Shown: in pieces, positions 9,059 to 17,741 of the stretch
Layout of the letters: each line of letters opens with the position of its first letter
Numbering within the stretch: position 1 is the first letter of the stretch
Assembly: GCF_000971055.1 (NCBI RefSeq)
Contig: NZ_LARW01000040.1
Coordinates: 62,001-126,000, forward strand
Direction: 5' to 3'
Length of the DNA stretch: 64,000 nt
From: Sphingomonas sp. SRS2
GTDB taxonomy: Bacteria > Pseudomonadota > Alphaproteobacteria > Sphingomonadales > Sphingomonadaceae
Position numbers and translations under genes: made by a program
Notes under the pieces: model-generated
The model's database searches: none
The model's input: the letters and a program-made list of their open reading frames with translations, nothing else
What the model was told of the DNA's origin: nothing

Positions 9059-10311
9059 GCGGCGTCCTCCGCGTCGAGGCCATAAGCGGTGTGCAAGACA
9101 CGAACCGCAAGCTCGGTATAATCCTCGTGGATCAGCACCGAGACCTTGATCTCCGACGTGGTGATCGCGAGGACGTTGATCCCGCGCCCTGCCAGCGCCG
9201 AGAACATCTTCGAAGCGACGCCCGCATGGCTGCGCATGCCGACACCGACAACCGATATCTTGGCGACATTGGCGTCGTGGATCAGCCGCTCATAGCCGAT
9301 CGTCGCGCGCTCGCGTTCGAGCACGTCGAGCGAGCGGGCCAGCTCAGCCGAAGGGACGGTGAAGGTCACATCGGTCGAGCCGCTGTCATGCGCGACATTC
9401 TGGACGATCATGTCGACGTTGATGTTGGCATCGGCAAGCGGCGCGAAGATCGCGGCAACCGCGCCGGGACGATCGGGAACCGCGATCAGGGTGACCTTGG
9501 TCTCGTTCTTGTCATAGGCGATGCCGGTGATGAGCTGGCGTTCCATGGCGCTTCCTTCGAGTTCTTCCTCGCCGACGATCATCGTGCCGGGGGTTGGATT
9601 ATCGGTAGGCTCGTCGAAGGAGGAGAGCACCTGCACGCGCACCTTCTCCTTCATCGCAAGGCCCACCGACCGGGTCTGCAGCACCTTTGCGCCGACCGAG
9701 GCGAGCTCGAGCATTTCCTCATAAGTGACCTTGGCGAGCTTGCGCGCCCGGGGCACGATACGTGGATCGGTGGTATAGACGCCGTCGACATCCGTATAGA
9801 TGTCGCAACGATCGGCCTTCATCGCTGCGGCGACCGCGACCGCCGAAGTGTCCGATCCGCCGCGCCCAAGCGTGGTAATGCGCTCGTCCTCGGTCAGGCC
9901 CTGGAAACCAGGGATCACCGCAACCTCGCCAGCAGCCATCGCCTTGCCGATCGCGTCGGAGTTTATGTCCTGGATGCGCGCGGAGGCATGTGCGTCGCTG
10001 GTGCGGATCGGCAGTTGCCAGCCGAGCCAGCTGCGCGCGTTGACGCCCATCGACTGGAGGACGATCGCCAGAAGTCCGCTTGTCACCTGCTCGCCCGACG
10101 CAACCACGACATCATATTCGCGCGGATCGTAGAGCGGCGATGCCTCACGGCAGAAATTCACTAGCCGATCCGTCTCGCCTGACATCGCCGAGACGACGAC
10201 CGCGACTTCGTTGCCAAGTTCGACCTCATGCTTGACGCGTTTCGCCACGTTGCGAATTCGCTCGATCCCCGCCATCGAGGTTCCGCCGAATTTCATCACG
10301 ATGCGCGCCAT
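9055..10311 (-). CDS. lysC: Aspartate kinase
   Basis: Aspartate kinase phosphorylates aspartate, the first step toward lysine, threonine, methionine and diaminopimelate. The 418 residues start with the kinase motif VMKFGGTSMA, followed by GRGGSDTSAVAVAAAM and the TDVDGVYTTDPR substrate region. Two ACT domains fill the C-terminal third (ITGIAYDKNETKVTLIAVPDRPG and ISVVGVGMRSHAGVA), the usual allosteric site for lysine/threonine. The ATG at 10311 matches the family start; a long upstream extension of the frame is not protein-like. Transcription diverges from ubiG across 161 bases. Confidence 0.97.
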   Translation of the reverse strand: MARIVMKFGGTSMAGIERIRNVAKRVKHEVELGNEVAVVVSAMSGETDRLVNFCREASPLYDPREYDVVVASGEQVTSGLLAIVLQSMGVNARSWLGWQLPIRTSDAHASARIQDINSDAIGKAMAAGEVAVIPGFQGLTEDERITTLGRGGSDTSAVAVAAAMKADRCDIYTDVDGVYTTDPRIVPRARKLAKVTYEEMLELASVGAKVLQTRSVGLAMKEKVRVQVLSSFDEPTDNPTPGTMIVGEEELEGSAMERQLITGIAYDKNETKVTLIAVPDRPGAVAAIFAPLADANINVDMIVQNVAHDSGSTDVTFTVPSAELARSLDVLERERATIGYERLIHDANVAKISVVGVGMRSHAGVASKMFSALAGRGINVLAITTSEIKVSVLIHEDYTELAVRVLHTAYGLDAEDAA

Positions 10312-10472
10312 AGAAAAACAAGTGTCCCATGTGGTCGGAACGACCGGAAAAGCCCCCAACCTTGATCCAACGGATCGAGGTCCGAGCCCTTTGAACACGG
10401 CCTGATTCCCGCTTACATGAAAACGATCAGGCCCTAGGTTCGAGGGCGCGGCCCTGATAGAGAGGGCGTCGT

Positions 10473-11210
10473 ATGAACGCAAGCGCACAAGAATATAGCT
10501 CGATCGTCGCGGAAGAAGCGGCGCATTTCGGAAAGCTGGCCGCTGAGTGGTGGGATCCCAAGGGCTCATCGGCGATGCTGCACAAGCTCAATCCGCCGCG
10601 ATTACGCCACATCCGCGCGACGATCGATCAGCATTGGGGTAGCGATTTCGCCTCGATGAAACCGCTTGCCGGCAAAAGCGTGGTCGATGTCGGCTGCGGC
10701 GCCGGCCTCCTGGCCGAACCGCTGGCCCGAATGGGGGGGGCAGTGACGGCGATCGACGCCGCGCCCGAAAATGTGGCCATCGCCAAGCTGCATTCGGAAA
10801 AGCTGGGGCTGCAGATCGATTATCGGGCCGGTGGTGTCGAAGCGCTGCGCGGCGAGCGCTTCGATCTCGTCACGTCGATGGAGGTGATCGAGCACGTCGC
10901 CGATCCGGCAGTGTTCGTCGCGAGCCTGGCGGAGCTCCTCGCACCGGACGGAATCATGATCCTGTCGACCCCGAACCGCACCCCGCTGTCGTATCTGGCG
11001 ATGATCCGGATCGGCGAAGGCCTGGCTATGGTACCGAAAGGGACGCACGACTGGCGCAAGTTCCTCACGCCCGAGGAGTTGACCGCGCATCTGGAAGCAT
11101 CCGGATTGCGGGTGATCGATCGCAGGGGCTTGAGCTTCTCACCCGCTGCGGGCTTCCATCTCAGCGACAATCTGGCGCTCGACTATTTCCTGACCGCCGT
11201 TCACTCCTGA
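10473..11210 (+). CDS. ubiG: Ubiquinone biosynthesis O-methyltransferase UbiG
   Basis: UbiG performs both O-methylations in ubiquinone synthesis. The 245 residues hold SAM motif I ([19 protein letters not shown], about 70-88), the acidic motif II (VTAIDAAPENVAIAK) and the family-specific N terminus (EEAAHFGKLAAEWWDPKGSSAMLHKLNP) and C terminus (GTHDWRKFLTPEEL). GAGAGGG lies upstream of the ATG. The following NUDIX gene starts 22 bases on, so the two may share a transcript. Confidence 0.96.
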   Translation: MNASAQEYSSIVAEEAAHFGKLAAEWWDPKGSSAMLHKLNPPRLRHIRATIDQHWGSDFASMKPLAGKSVVDVGCGAGLLAEPLARMGGAVTAIDAAPENVAIAKLHSEKLGLQIDYRAGGVEALRGERFDLVTSMEVIEHVADPAVFVASLAELLAPDGIMILSTPNRTPLSYLAMIRIGEGLAMVPKGTHDWRKFLTPEELTAHLEASGLRVIDRRGLSFSPAAGFHLSDNLALDYFLTAVHS

Positions 11211-11232
11211 ATATCCCCGCCTGACTCACGCC

Positions 11233-12036
11233 ATGGACAATTTCATGCCCGATGCCATCCCCGCCGCGACGCTGGTGCTTTTGCGCGACGCGCCCGGCGG
11301 GCCGCCCGAAATACCGATGGTCGGGCGCGGCAAGCACCTTGCCTTCGCGGCCAGCCGGATGGTCTTTCCGGGCGGTCGGGTCGACGATGACGATCATGTG
11401 CTGGCGCGCCGAAGCGACCTGCTGGTCGAGGGACCGGCCATCGATCCTGAAGACCTCGCCTGCCGGATCACCGCGATCCGGGAGACGATCGAGGAAATCG
11501 GGCTGGCACCGGGCATAGCGGGCATCAGAGATGCTTCGATGATCGGCGACATCCGGCGCGCGCTGCATGGCGGCGAGCCTCTGAGCCTGTTGCTGGAGCG
11601 CCACTGGTTGCGGATCGATCCGCACGGCATCCATCCCTTCGCGCGCTGGCGCCCCGACCATGAGATCGTACGCCGCTTCGACACGCGCTTCTACCTAGCC
11701 GAAGCGCCCTTGATCGGTCAGGCGACTGCCGATGGAGTCGAAAGCAGCCATCTCGTCTGGAACACGGCCGACGGGCATCTTGCCACGGCTCATTTGATCT
11801 TTCCCACCATCCGCAACCTCGAATGGATCGCGCGCGCCCGCAATTTCGACGAAGCCGTGCAGCAAGCGCGCTGTTGCCCGATCGAGACCGTCACGCCGTG
11901 GATCGAACAGCGTGATGGCGCCAGTTGGTTGTGCATTCCCGAAGGTCTCGGTTATCCGGTCACGACTCAGCTGCTCGCCAACGCCGATCGGGCTTCGGAT
12001 CCGAGCATGCCTTCGAGCACGCGAAAACCGGGATAG
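11233..12036 (+). CDS. NUDIX hydrolase
   Basis: The 267-residue protein carries a NUDIX box that can be read as FPGGRV followed by an insertion and RETIEEIGL, with the catalytic glutamates present. The gap between the glycines and REXXEE is much longer than in the classic box, as in the NUDT7/CoA-pyrophosphatase-like group of large NUDIX proteins (compare human NUDT19). Substrate unknown; a nucleoside-diphosphate derivative such as CoA is a guess from that similarity. A second in-frame ATG at 11245 is possible. The last 70 bases overlap the convergent gene that ends at 11967. Confidence 0.85.
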   Translation: MDNFMPDAIPAATLVLLRDAPGGPPEIPMVGRGKHLAFAASRMVFPGGRVDDDDHVLARRSDLLVEGPAIDPEDLACRITAIRETIEEIGLAPGIAGIRDASMIGDIRRALHGGEPLSLLLERHWLRIDPHGIHPFARWRPDHEIVRRFDTRFYLAEAPLIGQATADGVESSHLVWNTADGHLATAHLIFPTIRNLEWIARARNFDEAVQQARCCPIETVTPWIEQRDGASWLCIPEGLGYPVTTQLLANADRASDPSMPSSTRKPG

Positions 12037-12836
12037 GCGACATAGATCATGCTGCCGGGCGCGATGTCGATTTCGGCGGATCCCTCGACGATGATCGCGT
12101 CACCCAGGCCGACCGGAGCGCCATCGATCGCCGCCTGCCCCTCGATCGGCAAGATCCAGACCGTGGCGCTACCCGGCGCGATCATGAACCGGCCAGCGAC
12201 GGTCCAGCGTTCCAGCACGAATTTCTGACGTTCGGCGAAAATGGTGCGACCGGGGCTTATCTCGCGTGGCTCCGGATTGCCGGCAAAGGGGCCGAAGTCG
12301 GATACCGCCATCGCCTCGTCGAGATGCAGTTCGCGGGCTGATCTATAATCGTAGAAGCGATAGGTGAGATCCAGGTTCTGCTGGATTTCAACGACCTGAA
12401 GCCCTGCGCCTATCGCGTGGATCGTGCGCGCCGGCGAGTAGATCACGTCGCCCGCCTTGACCGGTTTCCAGTATAGCTTGCCTTCGATCGAGCCATCGAG
12501 CGCGGCGGCGCGTACCGCGTCTTCCTCCATGGTCTCGGTAAGACCCAGGGCTATGGTGGAATTGGGTTCGGCCGACAGGACGATCCAGGCCTCATCCTTT
12601 CCGCGCGGATAGCCGCGGGCCTGAGCGGCGGCATCATCGGGATGAACCTGCACCGACAGGCGTTCGCTGGTGAAGAGATATTTGACCAGCAGTTCGCGGG
12701 GCTTGCCCGCGGGATCATCATACCAGATCTCGCCGACGGCGGGCGCATCGACGGGCTGGTCGTCAAACAGAGGCGCAAGATCATGCCGCCCCCACGGCTT
12801 CTCGACCCGATGATTGTTAAGCTTCGTCGCCGGCAA
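11967..12836 (-). CDS. manA: Class I mannose-6-phosphate isomerase homologue
   Basis: This cupin enzyme interconverts mannose-6-phosphate and fructose-6-phosphate and feeds GDP-mannose and surface polysaccharide synthesis. The 289 residues show the zinc-site pieces SVQVHPDD (about 71-78), GKDEAW and RTIHAIGAGLQVVEIQQ. They start with VEKPWGRHDL, as in short proteobacterial class I enzymes. It is shorter than E. coli ManA (391) and lacks the helical insert, as in other short family members. Its 3' end overlaps the convergent NUDIX gene by 70 bases. An unidentified gene lies 100 bases upstream on the same strand. Confidence 0.85.
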   Translation of the reverse strand: MPATKLNNHRVEKPWGRHDLAPLFDDQPVDAPAVGEIWYDDPAGKPRELLVKYLFTSERLSVQVHPDDAAAQARGYPRGKDEAWIVLSAEPNSTIALGLTETMEEDAVRAAALDGSIEGKLYWKPVKAGDVIYSPARTIHAIGAGLQVVEIQQNLDLTYRFYDYRSARELHLDEAMAVSDFGPFAGNPEPREISPGRTIFAERQKFVLERWTVAGRFMIAPGSATVWILPIEGQAAIDGAPVGLGDAIIVEGSAEIDIAPGSMIYVAYPGFRVLEGMLGSEARSALASS

Positions 12837-12936
12837 TTCTGCTCTCCCGCTGCCTTCACAAAAGCAAAGGCAGGCGACTTGTTCCGCAGACTTGCCAGAA
12901 AAGCTAGAGCCCTAAGCACAGGCTCTGCTTCACCGG

Positions 12937-13485
12937 TTAATTGGGCAGGCGGGCCTCCACCTTTTCGACCCACTCGGGATAGAAGGCAGGTTCGCGGTTG
13001 GACCAGCCCGGCGCCGTCGCGGCGGCCTCGCTGATCGACTGGAGCAGGATACGCCGCTTTTCCGGATGAAGATGCGGTAATGCCGCCGCCGCGCAGAAGG
13101 CGCCCGGCAGCCAGGGCCGAACATGCGCGCCGATCAGCCGCTCATACAGGAAACGGTAAGCGCCGAAGCTGTTAAGGCGGTCCTGCCCGAGATCGAAAGC
13201 AGAGATTGTGATGAGGGGAGCCAGAAAGGGTTCGACCGCATCGAGGCCGCTATCGTCGGGCACAAGATCGCGAATATGATCCAGCCGGTTATAGATGCGC
13301 GCCTGCGCCATGATGCTGGCGGATTCGATGACATCGCGCGACCAGCGCGCCAGCGCGTCCTCGCGGCTTAGCCCGACATCGAGCGATCGACGGATGTAGC
13401 GTTGCGTCGCGGCCGGGAAACTGGCGAACTCTTTCATTTCCGCCAGGGTCATTGCGCCGTCTGCAGGTCTCATATGCGTACCCAT
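12937..13485 (-). CDS. Conserved hypothetical protein, helical
   Basis: The 182-residue product is rich in predicted helix (TLAEMKEFASFPAATQRYIRRSLDVGLSREDALARW near the N terminus, YRFLYERLIGAHVRPWLPGAF in the middle). It has no signal peptide, membrane segment or motif that I recognise. The start at 13485 has AAGGGGG about seven bases upstream; in-frame ATGs at 13473 and 13452 are alternatives. It lies 100 bases upstream of the manA homologue on the same strand and could share its transcript. Function unknown. Confidence 0.7.
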   Translation of the reverse strand: MGTHMRPADGAMTLAEMKEFASFPAATQRYIRRSLDVGLSREDALARWSRDVIESASIMAQARIYNRLDHIRDLVPDDSGLDAVEPFLAPLITISAFDLGQDRLNSFGAYRFLYERLIGAHVRPWLPGAFCAAAALPHLHPEKRRILLQSISEAAATAPGWSNREPAFYPEWVEKVEARLPN

Positions 13486-13717
13486 ACCAAACCCCCTTAC
13501 GATGGAAGCCTATTCAGGGTCATGCGCCCAATATGGTTTATGGACGCTTAAGCCCTTGTAAGGCCTCTGTTCAGGAACGAATCATTTTTCGTGCTGCAAT
13601 GCAACAAGCAAAGTTCGTCACGGGTTCCGCGGGCACAATATTCTGTGGATAATTTCTGCACGACTCCAGACCGGATAGGTAAGATGACGCGCAGCAACGA
13701 TGCCGCGCGCCATCGGC

Positions 13718-13969
13718 TTATTCCTTGCCCTTCATTCGGGCCTTTTCGGCTTCATCGTCATAGCCGGACGATGGGGCTGGATCCTTGCCCTTGCCGGGCT
13801 GCGTATTGGATGGCGCGTCCGAGGTTGGAAAGCTCTCGTCAAGCGCCACATCCAGCTTGGCATCCTCATCGCTCGGATTACGCGCCAGCTTCTTACTGTC
13901 GCTGGCATCGTGCGCGGTCCGGATGTGCGGCGTACCGGTCTGTTCTTTGGTCGACGCGTCGGTTGTCAT
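13718..13969 (-). CDS. Small hydrophilic stress-response-type protein
   Basis: The 83 residues are very hydrophilic and probably disordered, with many Asp, Glu, Lys, Ser and Pro. The central LDVALDESFPTSDAPS resembles a motif found in many small alphaproteobacterial proteins of unknown role. AAGGAG lies eight bases before the ATG. The gene has an exact EcfG-type promoter 34-58 bases upstream, so it very probably belongs to the general stress regulon. Biochemical role unknown. Confidence 0.8.
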   Translation of the reverse strand: MTTDASTKEQTGTPHIRTAHDASDSKKLARNPSDEDAKLDVALDESFPTSDAPSNTQPGKGKDPAPSSGYDDEAEKARMKGKE

Positions 13970-14002
13970 GACCTTGCTCCTTCGCCAGTATCTGTATCAA
14001 CC

Positions 14003-14027
14003 AACGTCCGGCGAAGATGGCTGTTCC
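14003..14027 (-). promoter_or_regulatory. EcfG (general stress response sigma) promoter
   Basis: The minus strand reads GGAAC (14027-14023), exactly 16 bases, then CGTT (14006-14003). This matches the alphaproteobacterial EcfG consensus GGAAC-N16/17-CGTT in all nine positions. It points at the small hydrophilic protein gene starting at 13969. Confidence 0.85.
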
Positions 14028-14149
14028 GGCGTAGAAACACGGATGGCGCGGTCTAAAAAAACTGAACTTTCGATGAACAGCGTGGGCGTTTCGACCAACA
14101 CCACGGGGATATGGCAGCATACTTACAACGTTGATCATATATAGGGGTA

Positions 14150-15889
14150 ATGACTTTGAACCCTGACACCCCACGCGGCTCTGCCGTGAGTCCCCGCGTG
14201 GCGCTGCTGTCGATCCTCAGTTTCTGGCTGGTATATTTCGCGGTCGCGACGGTGCGGTCGCTGATGATCGACTGGGGCCACCAGACGGAGATGCTGGCGG
14301 CCCGCGCCTTCGTCACCGTGGGCTCGATGGTGGCGACCTATATCGTCTACCTCGCGATGCGCCCTTTGGCCGGCAAATCGCTCGCCGCCAACGTCACCGC
14401 GGTCGCGCTGCTGTCGATTCCGGCCGCGGTCGCCTATAGTTCGATGAACTGGATGGCCTTCAATCAGCTCGACAAGACGATTGAAGCCGAAAAGGCTCGC
14501 GAAGTCGAAAGCCGCAAATTCGTAATCGACGACCGCAGCGCCGCCGCTGCGCGCGAGCAGGCCCGCGTCGCCATCGCGGCGGCACGGGACGCCATCCAGC
14601 AGGCGACGGAGGAGGCCAAGGCCGCCGCCGAAGCCAAGATGCAGGCGCAGCGCGAGGCGGAAGCGGCGCGTGCCGAAATCGCCCATGAGATCGCGCAGGC
14701 CGATCAGGAGGCTGCCGCCGATCAGGCCGAGGCCCTACGCGATGCCGAACAGGCCCGTCGCGAGGCCCAGCGGGAGGCGGCACAGGCCCAGCGCGAAGCC
14801 TATCGTGCGCAACGGGAAGCGTATCGAGAGTCGCAAGCGAGCTACAGGGAAGGGCTACGCGAGGCCCGTGCCGCGGTCGAGGAGGCTCGCCGCCACGGTG
14901 TAAATATCGACATAGACAGCATATTATCAAGCGTGCCAGCGCCACCGGCACCCCCTGCTCCGCCCGCGATCCCGTCATCGGCGCCGCCTGTCCCAGAGAA
15001 GCTCGCCCCAGTGCCGAAGCGGCCTGTCGTCCCGCCCGTCCGGCCGATCGCGCCGATCGAGATTCCGATGCCGGTGATCAGCGAACCGACACCGGGAACG
15101 GTGATGATCCAGGTCGGCCAGCCGGTTTCGTCGCACAAGAAGGACCTGAGCGTCCTCGGCCAGATCGGCGATCAGGCGCTCAACGGCTATTTCTTCTTCG
15201 CCGCCTGGGGCGCGCTGTTTCTCGCGCTGTCCTATGCCGCCGCAGTCCGCACCGCCGAGCGCGCAGCAGCCGGCTATCGCGCCGCAGCGCGCGACGCCGA
15301 GCTGCGCGCGCTGCGCTATCAGGTCAACCCGCACTTCCTGTTCAACACGCTCAATTCGCTGTCGACGCTCATCCTGAAGGACAAGAAGGATGACGCCGAA
15401 TCGATGATCCTCAACCTGTCGACCTTCTTCCGCACCAGCCTGACAGCCGACCCGACCGAGGATGTCGTGCTTGCGGAGGAAATAAGGCTCCAGCGCCTTT
15501 ACCTCGACATTGAGATGGTGCGCTTCCCGGAAAGGCTGATCATCGACATCAACGTGCCTGAACCGCTGGCCAATGCCTGCGTGCCGTGCCTGATCCTCCA
15601 GCCGCTGGTTGAGAATGCGATCAAATATGGCGTCTCCCGCGCCAAGCGGCCCGTGACGATCAAGATCGATGCGCGCGAGGATTCGCACGGCTTGGTCCTG
15701 AGCGTCGAGGATGATGGCGAGCCGCTGGGCGACGACGCCAAGCTGCACGGCGCGGGCGTCGGCCTGAAGAACGTCACCGACCGACTGAAGGCCCGCTTCG
15801 GCGACGAGGCGACCTGCCGGTACGGGCCACTCGCCAATGGTGGTTTTGGCGTGACGATTTTCATGCCATTGATCCGGAATGTTATCTGA
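14150..15889 (+). CDS. LytS/YehU-type sensor histidine kinase with long coiled-coil domain
   Basis: The 579 residues begin with three membrane helices (about 17-38, 50-69, 81-98). A very long charged heptad-like coiled coil rich in Q-R-E-A repeats (about 110-250) and a proline-rich stretch (about 262-312) follow, then a fourth membrane helix (about 345-366). The His_kinase core has RYQVNPHFLFNTLNSLSTLIL with phospho-acceptor His395, and an HATPase domain with PLVENAIKYG and HGAGVGLKNVTDRL. With three helices before it, the coiled coil would lie outside the cytoplasm. The LytTR regulator gene overlaps the 3' end, so the two form a pair. The signal is unknown; the coiled coil is not part of the usual family layout. 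Confidence 0.92.
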   Translation: MTLNPDTPRGSAVSPRVALLSILSFWLVYFAVATVRSLMIDWGHQTEMLAARAFVTVGSMVATYIVYLAMRPLAGKSLAANVTAVALLSIPAAVAYSSMNWMAFNQLDKTIEAEKAREVESRKFVIDDRSAAAAREQARVAIAAARDAIQQATEEAKAAAEAKMQAQREAEAARAEIAHEIAQADQEAAADQAEALRDAEQARREAQREAAQAQREAYRAQREAYRESQASYREGLREARAAVEEARRHGVNIDIDSILSSVPAPPAPPAPPAIPSSAPPVPEKLAPVPKRPVVPPVRPIAPIEIPMPVISEPTPGTVMIQVGQPVSSHKKDLSVLGQIGDQALNGYFFFAAWGALFLALSYAAAVRTAERAAAGYRAAARDAELRALRYQVNPHFLFNTLNSLSTLILKDKKDDAESMILNLSTFFRTSLTADPTEDVVLAEEIRLQRLYLDIEMVRFPERLIIDINVPEPLANACVPCLILQPLVENAIKYGVSRAKRPVTIKIDAREDSHGLVLSVEDDGEPLGDDAKLHGAGVGLKNVTDRLKARFGDEATCRYGPLANGGFGVTIFMPLIRNVI

Positions 15890-16616
15890 TTCATCGATAA
15901 GGACGCTGGTTGTCGACGATGAGCCGCTCGCAATCGAGCGGCTTCAGATATTATGCGCACGCGAGCCTATGATCGATCTTGTCGGAACCGCTTCCGACGG
16001 AGAGGCGGCGTTGCGGCTGCTCGATGCGCTCGAACCCGAGATGATATTGCTCGATATCGCGATGCCGGGGCTCGACGGGATCGGCGTCGCCAGGGCAATC
16101 GAGAAGCTCGACAAGCGCCCGGCGATCATCTTCTGCACCGCATTCGACCAATATGCGGTGGCCGCATTCGATCTGGCGGCGACCGACTATCTGCTGAAGC
16201 CCGTAGCGCAAGACCGGCTGAGCCGCGCCGTCGCGCGCGTGGTCGAACGGCGCCGCGCGCCGCGCGATACTCCCACCACGTCAGATCATGCCCAGGAATT
16301 CTGGGTGCCGCACCGTTCGGAGATGATCCGCATCGCTTCGCAGGATATCGACCGGATCGAGGCCGAGCGCGACTATATGCGCCTCCATGTCGGCGCACGC
16401 AGCTTCCTGCTCCACCAGACGATCACCGAACTCGAGCGGCGCCTCGATCCGGCGCAATTCATCCGCCTGCACCGTTCGACGATCGTGCGGCGCGACCGCA
16501 TCTCGCGGCTCAGCCATGACGGCATGGGTGTATGGCATGCGGTACTGGCCGACGAGGAACGCATCCGCATCGGCCGCACCTACCTGCCCGCGGCCCGGAC
16601 CCTGATGGGGCGCTAA
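15879..16616 (+). CDS. LytTR-family response regulator
   Basis: The 245 residues comprise a receiver domain (VVDDEPLAIERL at the start, phospho-acceptor Asp59 in MILLDIAMPGLDG, and LLKPV near 107) and a C-terminal LytTR DNA-binding domain (about 140-240, IDRIEAERDYMRLHVGARSFL, FIRLHRSTIVRRDRI). The start overlaps the kinase gene by 11 bases, which implies coupled translation and a dedicated pair. The regulator probably binds direct repeats upstream of its targets; these cannot be identified here. Confidence 0.93.
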   Translation: MLSDSSIRTLVVDDEPLAIERLQILCAREPMIDLVGTASDGEAALRLLDALEPEMILLDIAMPGLDGIGVARAIEKLDKRPAIIFCTAFDQYAVAAFDLAATDYLLKPVAQDRLSRAVARVVERRRAPRDTPTTSDHAQEFWVPHRSEMIRIASQDIDRIEAERDYMRLHVGARSFLLHQTITELERRLDPAQFIRLHRSTIVRRDRISRLSHDGMGVWHAVLADEERIRIGRTYLPAARTLMGR

Positions 16617-16625
16617 CGCCCCATC
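16604..16625. terminator. Bidirectional hairpin between convergent genes
   Basis: A perfect 9-bp GC-rich stem (GATGGGGCG/CGCCCCATC) with loop CTAA contains the stop codon of the LytTR gene and ends three bases before the leuB stop on the other strand. There is no T-run; its position between converging genes supports a terminator role. Confidence 0.55.
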
Positions 16626-16627
16626 CG

Positions 16628-17671
16628 TCAGAGCGCCGCCAGCACCGCGTCACCCATTTGAGAGGTGCTGAGCGCCCCCCCGAGATCGGCACTGCGCGCG
16701 CCGCCTTCGAGCGCCTTGGCGACGGCCCTGTCGATACGATCGGCCTCGCCCGTCTTGCCGAGCGAATAGCGCAGCATCATCGCCGACGAGAGGATCGTCG
16801 CGAGCGGGTTGGCTTTGCCCATGCCGGCGATGTCAGGGGCCGAACCATGGATCGGCTCGTACAGGCCCTTCTTGTTCGAATCGAGCGAGGCCGAGGGCAG
16901 CATACCGATCGATCCGGCGCACATAGATGCCTGATCGGACAGGATGTCGCCGAACAAATTGCCGGTAACGATGACGTCGAACTGGCCGGGATTGCGCACC
17001 AGCTGCATCGCGGCATTGTCGACATACATATGGCTGAGTTCGATATCGGGATATTCGGCCGAAATCTCGATCATCACGTCGCGCCACAGCTGCGACGTTT
17101 CCAGCACATTGGCCTTGTCGACCGAACACAGCTTTCCGCGCCGCGCACGCGCGGTCTCGAAGCCGACGCGGGCGATGCGGGCGACCTCATCCTCATTATA
17201 GGACATGACGTCATAGCCTTCGCGGCGGCCGGCGGCCGTCTTGCGCATGCCCTTTTCGCCGAAATAGACGTCGCCGTTGAGTTCGCGGACGATCACCATG
17301 TCGATCTGTCCCGCTACCTCGGGACGCAGCGCGGAGGCATCGGCCAGTTCCTTGAACAGCGTAGCGGGGCGCAGATTGGCGAACAGGGCGAGTTCCTTGC
17401 GCAGGCCGAGGATCGCCTGTTCGGGACGAAGGTGGCGATCGAGCTTGTCGCAATCGGGATCGCCCACCGCACCGAACAGGATGGCATCGGCACGCTTCGC
17501 CAGTTCGAGCGTAGCGGCGGGGGGCGGATGACCCTCGGCCTTATAGGCCGCGCCGCCGACCAGGCCGATCTCATATTCGAGCGCATCGCCACACACGACC
17601 TCGAGCACGCGCACCGCTTCTGTGATGACTTCAGGACCGATGCCGTCACCGGGCAACAAGGCAATCAACAT
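16628..17671 (-). CDS. leuB: 3-isopropylmalate dehydrogenase
   Basis: LeuB oxidatively decarboxylates 3-isopropylmalate in leucine synthesis using NAD+. The 347 residues begin [14 protein letters not shown], and carry [13 protein letters not shown], the catalytic region [15 protein letters not shown] and the metal-binding signature [43 protein letters not shown] gives the NAD+ site. Length and motifs are complete. It lies 70 bases behind recO on the same strand; leuC and leuD are not in the window. Confidence 0.97.
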   Translation of the reverse strand: MLIALLPGDGIGPEVITEAVRVLEVVCGDALEYEIGLVGGAAYKAEGHPPPAATLELAKRADAILFGAVGDPDCDKLDRHLRPEQAILGLRKELALFANLRPATLFKELADASALRPEVAGQIDMVIVRELNGDVYFGEKGMRKTAAGRREGYDVMSYNEDEVARIARVGFETARARRGKLCSVDKANVLETSQLWRDVMIEISAEYPDIELSHMYVDNAAMQLVRNPGQFDVIVTGNLFGDILSDQASMCAGSIGMLPSASLDSNKKGLYEPIHGSAPDIAGMGKANPLATILSSAMMLRYSLGKTGEADRIDRAVAKALEGGARSADLGGALSTSQMGDAVLAAL

Positions 17672-17741
17672 ATCCCACCCTCTTCTATAAACGTCGCCGC
17701 CCCCTGCCCTGATGCGCGCCGGGGTGCAATGGGGTGGATGG

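Noticed and set aside
10312-10569. Possible N-terminal extension of aspartate kinase
   Set aside because: The extra 86 residues are not protein-like and the family starts at the ATG at 10311.
13603-13628. Second EcfG-like promoter upstream of the gene at 12937-13485 (GGAAC-N17-TGTT)
   Set aside because: The -10 deviates at one position and the box lies about 120 bases from the start, so it is too weak to claim.
13644-13652. A perfect DnaA box (TTATCCACA on the minus strand)
   Set aside because: It is a single box without an AT-rich unwinding region, further boxes or origin-type genes, so there is no case for a replication origin.
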